NCBI GenBank assembly: GCA_019649035.1
Contig: BMAT01008477.1
Span: 213,524 to 248,974, forward strand
Length of the DNA: 35,451 bases
Reading direction: 5' to 3'
DNA from: Elysia marginata
Taxonomy: Eukaryota > Mollusca > Gastropoda > Plakobranchidae
The translations under genes and the position numbers were made by a program. The notes under the pieces are model-generated. The model made no database searches and had not been told where the DNA came from. It saw only the letters and a program-made list of their open reading frames with translations. Of this stretch, positions 10,459 to 22,749 are shown piece after piece (position 1 is the first letter of the stretch; each line of letters begins with the position of its first letter).

Positions 10459-13400
10459 AGAATCAGCAAATTTGGGAAGAATTTTCATTGATATTCACAG
10501 GCTTGAATATTCAGAGTTAAAAAAAACAAGTGAAGGTAAATGTTTGTATGGTTTTATGTTTTCTAAGCTTTTTTTTTTACACGAACGAGATCTTTAAAGA
10601 TACAAGATAAAAAAAACAACAGCAGGTACAAATAATATGATGGAGAGTACAAGCAGAGGCATGGCACACAGTCGTGCGTGTCGTAACGCGATGCAGTCAT
10701 TAAGCCTTTCTCCCAACTCTAGGCAGACCTACCAGCCTCTAACAACGGAGTACTCAGGGCTAAACTTTCTAAGGGATAATGCCCTGAACGAGTAAACAAA
10801 GTTGTGAGCCGCCAGGAGGAAAGCGCCAATAAAACTCACTGGGACATTGGGAAATTGCCAGCCAATGACAGGCTAATGTGACCGATGAAACAAAGATTAA
10901 TGGCATCTAAACTAGACGAGGAATGGAGATTACCGCAAAATGTCAGGCGAGGTACGACTCGAGTCAGCAATCGGCTAACGCGTATGTAATGAAGCTTAGA
11001 TATTACGTAAACCCAAACGCTCTCCGCGCGGTTGCCTTGTAGGTTTATGTAAACTGAAGAACGGTAATTATCCACAAACCTGTATACTTTTAAAAACAAA
11101 CGGTGTGTTTAGCATACGGTTACGAGCTAGATTGACAGATTAATTTGGTATAGCTCACAAGCAGTATAGTTTCAAGTTCATGCATCTGAAAAAGGCCAAA
11201 ATCATCCTGATAGATCCTAAAAATCAACATCAAGTAATAAACAGAGCAAATGAAATGGACACACAGACATATGATGATTTCTTAGACTAAAAACTAATGC
11301 TTTCCCGTAGCACCTATTTTAAATAACTTGTTCCTGATATAGAAGTTAAATTAAGGTTGATAAATAGAAAGAGAGGAGCGAAAGAGAGATAGAGAAAGAA
11401 AGATAGCAAATAAAGCACGGGTTGGTAATGCTGATTAAGAAGTGCACAGTTAAAAATATGTAACAATTAACGGGTAACTATAGTGATGGTAATAATAGCG
11501 GGATGAAAATGATATCTTTTTGTGTAAGTGATGTAATTATTTTCATCTCCATAAATTCGATGTAAATATAACTTCAGGTATTCGTAATTAAATGCTTTTA
11601 TTCTCAATGCAAGACCGCTCTAGAAAGAAAAAGGGTTATGAAATGTAACCACGCTTTGAGTTGACTGGTTTTTAGTGAGGGGGGAGGGGCGGCCCCTATA
11701 AGTGCCCTATGAATCATATGCGCCAATGTTATTATGATATGGCTTTCGTTGTCTGATAAGGGGTCATTACAGGGCGCTGTACTTTCTTCGTATTGAATCA
11801 AATGATTGTAACTGCTTGCACCATATCCACTGTTTCTCTCTCTTTTTTGGTTTTGTTTAATGCTCCACTTTCGCAATGAAGTACTGTCTTCGGCAGTCAC
11901 TGCAGGCCGAGTGGGCGCTGCTTGGACGTTGCTTGGACACTGCTTTGGGACTCCATTTAAACCAGAAGAATGCGCTACTGAAGAAATACATGTAGCGCTA
12001 CAGGTGCTTGATTGCCATTCCTCTCCCCTATAGAGGCAGTTTGGGCGCAACAATAAACGTATTCGCTGCTTGCCGCTTCCCTCAAGTGGCGTGCAAGCAG
12101 CACCAATCTGTCTGTACCCTTAATAATGAGTTCAAAACGTTTCATTTCTACTTTTTAGGCGTTTATACTGTTTCTCCTCTGCAAACATTCCATTAACTTT
12201 AAAAAATTGACTATCCTATTGAATATCTACATATTCAGCATTTCAAATAATCTTTTTTTCTTGGTAGTCGCATGGTTCAGATTCCCAAGATCCGGATAGA
12301 AGTTGTGCCGTATTGTAGGAAGGCTAAAAATAAACAAATCAGATATTCTTGTTATTATGATAATGAAGCACACAAACGGACCTGGATAGGCTAATGAATC
12401 CACAGCAAGAAAAAGAGATAAAAAAAAGAAGCTAATGTAAACTATTGCTTTCAAGAAAGGAATGTATTAAAAACAATCGAAAGATTATAAGAGACATAAT
12501 GCTTGTTTGGAAGAGAGGAAAGAAAAGAGAAGATAGAGAAAGGAAACTGTGTTGCATAAGAAGGAGAGAAACAGAGATAAAGGGGTGAGGGAGAAAGATG
12601 AGGAAAATAGATTGATAAAGAACAAAAGAACTAAAAAAAAGAAGACGCAATAACCAGAGTGGAGGGAAAACGAGTAGGTAACAACATTTTGAACTTTAGC
12701 ATTTTTAAAAAAATCTCTAACTCAGACATAGCCACAGATATAAAGACACACAATCGCGATTATTATATTTGAAAACAAACCTACCACACTGATTTTGTCA
12801 ATGCATTGTAATGTTCTTAAACAAAAAAATCAAGGATTTCGGGTTACACCTTGAACGTGCACAGTTAAGACAAAGGTTTCCTAAATTCTGTTGTTAAATT
12901 TCACTTGTTGTGAAAGTTTACTTCGTCTCATTACCACCGTGACTATCTTTATTTGACAGAGAGTACCTGAGGAACAGGTTCATAGCAGCTATAAATGTGC
13001 GAAATATGGACATTGGCCCCAGGTGGTTTTTTTTTCTTGTTATTATACAGGCACCTTATTCTTGGGTGTTCGCGCAGATCATGTTCGCGCTAGATCTAGT
13101 CTCGACTTCAAGGAATTTTTTGCTAGAGTAGCGATGGTGCTGCTCACGCTAGAAATGACGGGGGTTCATCGCTTATCTACAGCGCTCAAAATTCTTTTGC
13201 ATATTCTGCGAAATCTCTTTGTTGGCTAATTTGAGGGTGTTTATTTTTTGCCACTTAGCAGCGGAACGGGAAAAGGGCAGATACGAGTAAAATTGCCACT
13301 TCCTTTACAATATTTTAACACTGGTTTAATCCTGCTCTTTTAGAGATAATTCTAAGCTTCTAGTCACCGCTTCGCATTGCTTTCAGACTCACAAAAATAA

Positions 13401-14360
13401 TATCAAAACAGTGATCAAACTTCAACAATGAATCAACTACTGTCTGTAAAGATAGTAAAGGCTACAGAATTTTTTTAGAATTAAATTTAACACAAATCTT
13501 TGATCACTGATGTAAATATTAAAAAGAGAATCCTGTGCTGAAAAGTAGATACCTGTTTGGTTGTAATTAGGAGAACGTTCCAAAATTTGAAAGAAACAGC
13601 CTTTATTAAATAGATTTACTTTACCAAGACCATAAAACGCCCTGCAACGCCACACTAAAAGACCCTTCTAGACGATTACATGTACTTTTCATATTAATGA
13701 GAGACTACAAGACGCGGGTTTCGACTATTCTCACTCTAAGTAGTCAACAAAGTTCAACTACTTCCGGCATGAACTATTAATATTCTTAGATAAATACAAT
13801 ATGTATCGATATGTAAGTAGTTGAGTAGTTTGCACTGGCTTTGATCGAGGCACACAGACTAAGGATGACGGCATCTCTTGTGTTTACTAGCCTGGCAAAG
13901 TGGCAGCATCGGTAAATCGTGATTGCATCTGAGGTGTAACCGGTACCGGAGCACGCGCACCTGTCTGGTAAGGCTAACAGCCTCAACCCGCCTGGCGCCC
14001 GACTAATGTAAACAAACAAGAAATGGTTTGCCCCGTCATTAGCAGGGAGAGCAAGAGAAGGCGCTCACTGGTCAGTCAATCATGGCACCATCGACCGCAC
14101 AAGTTTATTGATGAGAATACTCGTACATAAAATTTGAAGATAACCGCACAAGAAGCGCCGACAAGAGATAATCATCCACATTTAACAAACATATGCGCGG
14201 ATCATAAAAATTCTGTGAGAATGACAGAATGTTAAAAAACCACTTCATTATAAACAATAAAAAAAATCTTGGATTATGTGAGCGATTTCATCAAAAGGTG
14301 GACAGGAATTACTAGCCAATGAATTCGTATTACTTCGATAATCTCATAGTTTTGGAGCCC
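10459..14360. other. Presumed intron with two less AT-rich islands
   Basis: Island one, 10660-11060, has near-balanced base composition and includes CAGGCTAATGTGACC and AAAGATTAATGG, homeodomain-like sites in an otherwise non-repetitive stretch. Island two, 13850-14110, includes the ten-base palindrome CCGGTACCGG at 13940-13949. Purine-rich runs lie at 11361-11408 and 12507-12620. The longest open frame, minus strand 11604-12053 (149 codons), shows no domain, no donor site at its downstream side and no GPCR N-terminus features. Nothing here is a supportable gene. Confidence 0.4.
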
Positions 14361-14605
14361 TATAATAATCAGAATAAAAACAACAACAACAATATTATTA
14401 TTACATAAATAATAAAAGTAGTGATAAAATAATAATAACAATGATAATAATGATATTAATAATAATAATGATAAAATAGTAATAATAACAATATAATAAT
14501 AGTAATATTAATAATAATAATAATTATAATAATACTAATAATAATAAAGATAATAACAATAGTACCAATAGAAAATAAATAAATGAAAAAAATAGTAATA
14601 ACAGT
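14361..14605 (+). repeat. AAT-rich imperfect microsatellite
   Basis: About 245 bases made almost only of A and T in AAT/ATA units with scattered AAC and ATG variants. It starts with five AAC units near 14379-14392. Old and heavily interrupted. Confidence 0.85.
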
Positions 14606-17172
14606 AACAAATTTACCAGGTGGCAAAACAAATTTTGAATAGTCAAAGTTGAAGGCATAAAATTAATAATTATGACAAGTATTTGAAATGTGTAATTACA
14701 TAATACAAAAATTGAACATTATATTATTATGGACTAAAAAACTCGTGACAAAGAAAACAATTATAGTCAAATTGACATGCCGTACAATGGTAATAAAATT
14801 CCCTATGCATGACCAAAGTACACTGTTTAAAAGAAAGTACCCCGTAAAAAAAAAAAAAACAACAAATGTTTCACTTTCCACAGTTTCATACAATTTTAGG
14901 CAAAAACTATCGCGAACAGATGGTGTTGTAATTTCTTGAAACTCAGAAATAGGGGTATAAAAGTTGTCATGTATATTGTTTTCTCTGACTGAATCAATTC
15001 TTACGGACCAATGTAACCTCATATTTTGTCAATCGTGTCAAGATCTGTTGTTTGCAAAACTCATTTGCAACGTGAAAACTGCATCACAAAGTCAAAAGCC
15101 ATTTGCCTCGCCCAGCCCTTGTGCTATCAGAAGCCAGTTGATGTCGCCCGTGTTATCCACGGCCACATGTTCATAGCTTGTTATGACCAGCAGAGAGCTT
15201 GGGGGGAACAAAACAGAAAATCCAACCAATTAAGGAGCATTCTAGCTCAACCTGACGGCGAGCTTATCTTTACAGTCATGATTAAATTTCCCCGGCAAAG
15301 GGCGTAAGAAATGATTAATGTTGCCCACATCTTTTCTGCCCACACGTCTCTCTGTCTGAAGACCATGGTGATTAATTTTCATCAGGGAGTTAATGGTAAG
15401 GCGTCATGGAAGTTAATTCTAACACGAAGAATCAATTGGTTTGATGGTTTTCTCTACATGTACAAGAAGATGTAAACTATTTTTATGACGCCATCAGCAC
15501 AATTAAGCTTAACATTTGTCGGCGATCGTGACAAATTCTATGATTAAAACATTCCTCAACAAATAGTCAATACCATGACAACTTAGGTGAGCTCTAAAAC
15601 AACCATTATTTTTTCCCTATTGTACTGCCAATAATTACGCGTTAACAAGCAAAACGTAATAACTATTTCCAACACCTGTCAGGCGCTGTGCATTATGAAG
15701 AAAACATTTTTTTGTTAGAAAGACGACCAGTTTCCTTACTTAAAAAATAATGATTGATAATGATAGACCTAAACCTTAAAAGAAACCGAGAATAAAAACT
15801 ACAAAACGAAACAAAAGAAACACAATAAACAAACAGTCAAAGCTTGAATTCTTCATGGAGAAGTTTGGGTTACCCCGTTTTAGAAACGTATCGTGAGAAA
15901 CTGTATTGTCAAAAACATCATGATTAAAATGAGATAAAGGTATCAAACTTGAAAGATGTTTGTCACATAATATCCTGACTTTAAACATTACAAATACATA
16001 AATGATTATATAAAAAATAAGATTTAAATGATTCCGTGGAAAGGCTCAAATATTCACTCCTTTTATTGTCAAATCAAAAGTTTAACTTTAATCTATGAGA
16101 CAGTGGAAATATAGTCAGGGATGTTACTATTAGAATTAGCAGAGACATTTCAGAGATTAGAAAATTTAAACACATGGCATGGAGAGAAGAACAAAACTGA
16201 TCGCTTTCGAATGGGTTCCTTTATTTCTTGACATCAGTTACAAATCGCTGCCAATGCCTATCCATCCACATCTTGGTGCGCTATTTTTGGCAGTAATACT
16301 ATATAGGCAAGGTCTTGTTGCTATTCCCTCACCATCTCTTCCTCCTCTCCTATCTGCAACTTTCTCTCTTGCACTAGGAATCTGTTTGCCAGCAGGAGAA
16401 CGCTCACTAACTAACCACCAGATTGTTTTGGCTGGACTGCACGGCCAGCCTCCTATAATAAATACGTCGGGTAAAAAAAGCATCGATCCCTCGTGGGTTT
16501 TGCGAGCGAGGACAAGATATCCTTCGCTTTTCTACCAATTTGCATTCTAACATGTTCTCTTGTGTAGACTGTAGGCTGTGCTTTTAGGGTTTAAGCAGAA
16601 AAAGAAAACTAAGGTGCTCCTAGCCATATTGAATCCGGCACAAAATAAAAGTTTTTAGAAGTGCTATTGTATATTAATATTATGCGTTCCGCTTGTAGTT
16701 GATTAATTATACATGTAAAATTCAATTAGAAATACAAGTCATTATGAAGGGGTAGGCAGCACAATATCATGAAAACAAAAATAAATTTACAAACGTTGCA
16801 AAAAGTACAATAAAATTGAATAAAGAAAAGAAAAAATGAAGAGATACATTTTTCTTTATACCAAAGTTTTCATTGAGTTAGTCCAACTGAGTATGCTACC
16901 TACAAGTTTACTTTAAGATTATGGCTACATTTATTTAGCATCTGTGGTTTTAGCTTTTTTCACATTTACAAAAAAATTAGTCTTGCGTCGAATTAACACT
17001 GCGCACAGCCAACAGGAAATAGACATTAAAAAGAACTAAGATGTTGCTGTTTTAAGGGCTTTTTTTAGCTTACATACACCGGCAATCACAATGAGATAAA
17101 CTCATAGCAGATTTCCTGTCTCATCTTGACACATGACACCGGTTCTTCTCGTATAGCCAAATAATTATGTTG

Positions 17173-17193
17173 GCACCTAAATTATTTAGGTGC
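17173..17193. repeat. 21-base palindrome
   Basis: Two perfect 10-base inverted arms, GCACCTAAAT and ATTTAGGTGC, meet around a single central T. No repeat element is recognised around it. Too short to be a terminator in this context. Confidence 0.9.
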
Positions 17194-17419
17194 GATCTGA
17201 GATATCCTTTTTCTACTTTTCATGACTTGAGTTCTCAATTTGTTGACCTAATAGCTAAATGTGACTTTATAAATAGCCCCCACAGTAAAACAGTACAACT
17301 CAAGAAAACCGATCTCTTTTAGGATAACTCTGGCAACTCTTTTGGTAGACCATAGCTTAAAGATGTGAGAGACAGCTATAAAGTCAACACCTAATGTAAA
17401 AAAGACACAGTGATATGGA

Positions 17420-17590
17420 AGGAGTAAAGAGATAAAGATAATTTTAAAAAGAGATGGAAAGGGGAAAGGGAGAGAGAGATAGGGGAGGTTAATAGATTGA
17501 TAAGTAGTTAAATAGATTGGAAGATAAATAGATAGGCAGACAGACCGACTGACAGACAGATGGATCAATAGATAGACAGATAAATAGAAG
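17420..17590 (+). repeat. Polypurine and GATA/GACA microsatellite
   Basis: Purine-rich GGAAAGGGAGAGAGAG at about 17457-17480, then interrupted GATA and GACA units to about 17590. Confidence 0.8.
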
Positions 17591-17966
17591 AAGACAACAA
17601 GCTTAAAGCAGACCTGTCGTAAGATAGGCCTTCCAAGTCCTTATTAATATTTCTATAAACTCTTTTTTTATGAGTTGAGCTTTTTTTAACCACTTTTAAA
17701 CCATGTACTCTGTAAGGAATAAATAGGTGGATGGATATATTAGTAATTTATACACAATTGTAAAGAGCTCAACATGGTTGGAGCGTATAATGTGGGATTA
17801 ACGGTTTTCAACCACTGTGAGAAAATCCTCACCTTTTGTGTACACAACATACGCCACCTTCTAAGCAAATTCCTTCAGATCGAGCCTTCCAATAAATTGT
17901 CTACTAAAGAGTGCAATTGAGAACCAAACACGCGCGTTTAACAACAAGATCAGGAAGCAAGGTAAT

Positions 17967-18040
17967 CCCATAGATAGATAGATATATAGATAGATAGATA
18001 AAAGGAGAGACAGACAGACAGAGAGACAGACAGGGAAGTC
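17967..18040 (+). repeat. GATA/GACA microsatellite
   Basis: GATA units with a central ATATA variant (17971-18000), then GACA and GAGA units to about 18035. Confidence 0.85.
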
Positions 18041-18631
18041 AGACCAGAGAACAATAGGTAATATTGAAATGAGAATGCAAGGAATGTAAAGGAAAAATGG
18101 AGTGAATCGGGGAGCTAGAAAGTATAAAAAGAAATAAAGAGAAAAGTCTTTGAACTTTGCAACAGGATCACCGAAAGTTTCGACTATCAACTTACTATTT
18201 TGTAATTTTTATTCAAAGGTTTCTTTACCTTGGCATTCGTGAAAAAAGTGTAATGAGGAAAAAAAACAGAATAAAAAAGAATGTAATAGTTTTCCTGGTT
18301 TGTGTCATACAATACTCTTAGTCAAGTTTCTCTGTTACTCGCAGATCAAAGTCACCTGGTCTCCGGAGCAACAAGATCACCTTCAGTTAAGGGTATAAAT
18401 TTACTTTTCATTTGTATCATAAGTTTGAAGAGTTTGTTTCAAATTGAGTAACTTAAATACGATTGATAACAAAAGGAAGTTCAGACCTCCCTCTTCCCGC
18501 CTGAAAATTCAATAAGTACACTTGTTAGGATTTGATTTATAATTTACGACAAAAACTCTGTCAGAATCGATCGAGAGTAAACTTCCTTCGATTGCAACTC
18601 AGGCTATGGAGCAATAATTAAAAAAGATGAA

Positions 18632-18864
18632 TTGAAGAACGGTTTTCCAAAACAGTATTTGCACTCTCGTGGAAATCAGAATTATCTCTCCTACCTGATT
18701 CCTGGTATTGATTCAAACACGAATACTCTAAACTTGGAAAAAAGGTCGCTATAGGACGTAAAATCATGTGTTTTTTAACAAAGACAAACAGGAATACAAT
18801 TTTTAAAAATTTTCTCTTAAACCAAAAAAAAAATAAGACACTGTTTTGGAAAACCGCTCTTCAA
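18632..18864. mobile_element. MITE-like element with 25-bp terminal inverted repeats
   Basis: The left end (18632-18656) starts TTGAAGAACGGTTTTCC and the right end (18840-18864) is its reverse complement with one mismatch in 25 (A versus G at the eighth base). The 233-bp unit has no open frame and its interior is AT-rich, as expected for a non-autonomous DNA transposon derivative. I do not recognise the superfamily. No convincing target-site duplication is visible: the flanking bases do not agree beyond short A/T runs. The alternative is a long-armed hairpin from another origin, but 24 of 25 matches over a 183-base spacer makes chance very unlikely. Confidence 0.7.
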
Positions 18865-21800
18865 AATATGGATAAGATTTGATTCACGAAAAGACTTTTT
18901 GTTTTCGTCTTTCATTTCAGGAACTTCAAAAGTAGAAAAAAATAGAACTGTTCAGCAACTATTTTCATGAACTCAAATTTCTAACGCACTCATTGCAAGA
19001 GTATTATTTGTTTTCATTTCTACCAATTTTTTTTATTAATGTTCGTTACAAAGTGTGTTAGGTTGAAAACCAACACCAACAACTACAGTATTTCAAGGAA
19101 AATTTTCCATCAACAAAAACTTGTAAACATAGTCACATACTAATTGAAAAAATAATAATTAATCTTCGAGGAAGACCAAAATTTCCGCTGCGTCTCCATG
19201 GAGATGAAAGTCATGCCAGGCTACAAAGGTTTAGAAATTAGAGATATGTACATGATGGGTTTCTATAACTATTTTAATGTAGACTGGCACTTCAGGGGAA
19301 ACATGATCTGCTCAAGGCGATAATTTTCATGATATCTATGCCATTGACGAAGCCACGCCTTTTATGGAAACGTAATCTGAGGTGCCAGCTCTTCTACCAT
19401 AAGTATTCTAATAAAAAAAAATGTTTTGTTTTTTTTCGATCAAGCTTTGCCGTTAGTAAGCCATTTTCTCGCTTTTACCTGATGATTCCTAAAACCTTTT
19501 GCCTGTTCACCTAAAACTATGGTGAGACTTCCAACTACAGTTCTTTTTTTCAGCAGCAGCATATCTCTTGCTTCCTCACTTCATATCACTCCCTGTGTTT
19601 CTCTTTCTCGCTTTTTTCACTTGCTCGCATTTATGGGCCTGGTTTAGAGATGTTTAAAAAACAATCAACTTTTTGACGTCCAGGAAAAGTATGTTATCTT
19701 CATCGTGAGATCAGGGGTCACTCCCTGTGTCTAAACAATGCTCCCTAGCTACTCTCGGCTGGCACGCTGTTGTAACTAGTCTGGTTGTTTTTGCTCACTC
19801 TCTATATACGCGCCCAGACCGTCGCTTGAAAACTTTTCATCAGTAGACTAGTTAGTAGACTAGATCTAGAAGAAGAACGAAGTTGTAAATGTCCTTGGTA
19901 GCAAGAAAGCTTTTTCATAACAGCTGGTGCAAGTCGGACACAACATACGTAAATCAAGATCTAGATCTCTGTGTACCTGAAGTCAGCGGATCCCCCCACT
20001 CGGCCCCAGGCCAGGCTGAGCGGCTAGGACCTATCAAGGACTGAAGAGGGTTCATACAGTCCACTGATACAAGACTGATTATGCCCAGAGCAGTAGCTCT
20101 CAAGAAACTGAACCGATATAAATACATACATGTATCATGGTTCTGCAGTCGGCTGTCAAAGCTTTTGGACCTATTTGAACGGCAAAGAATTAGGAACGCG
20201 CTTGTTGTTTTGAAGAAAAAATATTTTAAAACATTTTCTAAAAGCTTAGCCAAAGGCAACAGCTGTTTTTTGCCCACTAGCATAAATAGAGAATTAATAC
20301 TTTTTGCGAAAACATCGAGAAAGTTTTAAAGTTTGCGTTAGCTTATTGTGTTTGAGATGTTACAATCAGGGGCGGAATAAAAGCCTGACATTTTTTGGCC
20401 CCCCCTGTAACAGAAAAATACTATACAACTTGCAAAATACAAAACTTAGAACAGATAAAAAATAATCCATCTCGACATGCGTGGAGCCGTGGAAACTGCT
20501 ACATGTAAACGCAAACTTCACCGTAACAACGGCACATAAAAGGAAGTAGACCGTTTAACAAGAAAAAAAAGTCGCCTAAAGAAATGCCGCAATGGCAACA
20601 AAACACACAATAACACGTTAAATATATATATATTTATACATATAATTTGTACTTAAACTAGATTCTTACGCAAGTACATGGATATAAAAGATGCGTGGAA
20701 ATGTTTAACACGTTTTTCATAGACAGTTAGGTAGAAACAAACATAATAATGGATTGAGTATCGACCAGGTTTACTAGCCTATAAAGTTATTGGCGTTTTA
20801 TACTTTACAATAAATTAGTCATCCTTCATCTCTATACGCTGCTAGTATCGCAGTCTTGAGCAAAATGTCTAGGCTAAGTTTATCACCCATAAAACTTAAT
20901 GATATTGGAGGAATGTCTCTCTAAGGCCTGGAGCTATTTGTTTTTATTTGGTTTTATCATTCCCATTAAATAAATGGACCTAATAAACCCATTACCACCT
21001 AAGTAGACCCTAGTTTCATTTCTTTGAGTTGCATTTTTAAGGAAATCATTGTACATTAAAAAAACTTATCGAATTTTTGTTTCATATCGGCTAATAAGCG
21101 AGCGAAACAGCTCAATGCATGTGCACTGTGCAGTGAGGGAGGTCAAGAAGGTAGTGAAAGAAATGTACAGTATGAGTAACGCACCTGCCTGGCCTGCGTG
21201 GTCTGCCAAGCTGAGACCAGCTCAAGATGGCGATTGTCTAGACTTAAAAGGGTGGCAGCCACGGAACTGCGGTGCGTGAACAATGCTGTTACACGCCTTC
21301 CAAAACAAAGGAAACAGCAAACGGAACTCAAACAGGTGTAGGTCTACCGGAGAAAGAGCTACTTTAAGGCATAACGCCTTCTAAACCATGAAGCTACGGG
21401 TTCGTTGCAGAAAAATTCGTAACCGCTTGGAAGAGCAAACATCTGTTCCTTGGAAGTACATAAAGAGAGTATCCTATAAAAAAACAAACTGAATAGTTTT
21501 TTCTACCTTTTCTTCAAAGGTTGTATTTATTTCTTTGCTAATAAACAGCGGATCTGGGCCGAGAGCGAAGAGCTGGACTGTCAAGGAATTGAGTTATTAA
21601 AATGTGAACAGCGTCATAGGACCCTCCAGATATCACTGTCAGCCACTCAATACCAACACAACCCTCACAGTTGGGTTGACTTCTCCAGCAATGGGTTATG
21701 CATTAGACAGACCATGGATAGCACAGGGTGTCCGGGGCAAGCTAATAATAATAAGAAAAAATATAAAATACAAAATCGTAAGTTCAGATAAATGCAGTGA

Positions 21801-22749
21801 CCTATCTAGTCTTCCTTTTCATGGGACAGCTCTCTTTTTTCACTCTGCAGTCTCTGTATCTATGCAACAAAATCAAAGCAACAGCTTTTATTGCATGCGT
21901 TTGAAGTAGTTGATATCATAGTTCTCAGCTGTAACAACTCAATTATCGTAGCCTTTGTTGATTTAAAAAAAATGGTATTTTATATCAGACTAGAATCTAT
22001 AACCGTTCTTAACATAGACAGCAACTACCAACTAAACTTTCATCAACTTTTACTTATAACTGTAGAGCTGAATTATCAGGGTCTCTTTTAGTAAAAACTA
22101 ATTAGCGAGGACACTATTGTTACTGATTTATTAGAAAGCATTACCTAGAAAAATTTTCTGGAGTAGAATCACACCTTTACTGCGACCTACAGTCAGACTG
22201 TGAAATCTATATTCGTAGTCAGGCTTTGGCCGCCGTAGTAAAGGCGAAAAATCCCACCTTGAGTAGAAAATTGGACTCAACATGGTGTTATGAAAATGTT
22301 TTAAAACAAAATGTATCAGGAACACAAGAACTTGCTGCTGACTTGACAAGGGGCGAGGGTCCACCCCCCACCATCCCATTGCTTTTAGGACTGGTCAAAG
22401 TTAAGTACTGGGCAGTCTTGTTTAAACCACCAAGTAGTAATACCATATACGAAACGGCTAGAAAGATTATGTATTCTATGGGGAAACCTAAATCAAACAA
22501 ATGACATTAGTCAATCAGTTATTTTTACAGAGTTGGAGTAAAGGGCATTGTAAACTAATAAATTGTCGTGGGGTTTGATATAAAGGCAAAGAAGGATATT
22601 AAGAGTCAAATTCAGTTGATAACAATGCACAAAGCTGTGAAAACATTGTCGTTACATTGTATGAAGATGGAATGTCAATTCAAACAAAAAAAATTTAAGC
22701 TAGTTTTATCCCAAACGAAGAAGCACATTGAAGGAAAATCTTTATAAAG
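18865..22749. other. Presumed intron with a promoter-like spot near 19.8 kb
   Basis: Holds a 12-base palindrome TCTCCATGGAGA at 19193-19204, a TATA-like box at 19803-19808 upstream of TCAGTA at 19840-19845, and a direct repeat of AGTAGACTAG at 19842-19851 and 19854-19863. A 51-codon plus-strand frame (19889-20044) and an 82-codon basic frame (20081-20329) follow, without recognisable domains. A CAGGGGCGGA at about 20368 recalls hAT-type ends but no partner end is present. AT repeats lie at 20620-20650. No gene can be supported. Confidence 0.4.

Larger units (their letters stand above)
14606..18631. other. Presumed intron with motif-dense islands at 15.1-15.7 kb
   Basis: 15080-15420 and 15515-15700 are less AT-rich and crowded with TAAT-core sites (CCAATTAAGG, GATTAATTTTC, GGAGTTAATGG, CCAATAATTACGCG) and an E-box with an octamer-like neighbour (CACCTG near 15674, TGCATTATG near 15689). 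This looks like regulatory DNA, not coding. A 123-codon plus-strand frame at 16179-16550 and a 93-codon one at 15026-15307 have no recognisable domain. GATA and purine tracts lie at 17420-17590 and 17967-18040, and a near-perfect palindrome at 17173-17193. Confidence 0.4.

Noticed and set aside
11604-12053. 149-codon minus-strand frame
   Set aside because: Longest frame after the receptor, but no domain, no signal or membrane pattern and no clear splice signals; compatible with chance in a less AT-rich segment.
14361-14605. Satellite or CRISPR-like array
   Set aside because: Units are irregular AAT variants without a fixed period or spacer structure; a decayed microsatellite in animal DNA.
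15026-15307. 93-codon plus-strand frame
   Set aside because: Overlaps another open frame and a motif-dense island; no family recognised.
16179-16550. 123-codon plus-strand frame
   Set aside because: No recognisable domain; an overlapping frame on the other strand is similarly open, typical of composition and not selection.
20081-20329. 82-codon basic frame and the 109-codon frame opposite it
   Set aside because: Mutual shadows; Lys/Phe-rich from A- and T-rich sequence; no domain.
20368-20415. CAGGGGCGGA followed by a C-run, like a hAT transposon end
   Set aside because: No matching inverted end or 8-bp target duplication found in the window.
21400-21420. GGGTTCGTTGC as a SINE box B
   Set aside because: No box A at tRNA-like spacing upstream and no tail.
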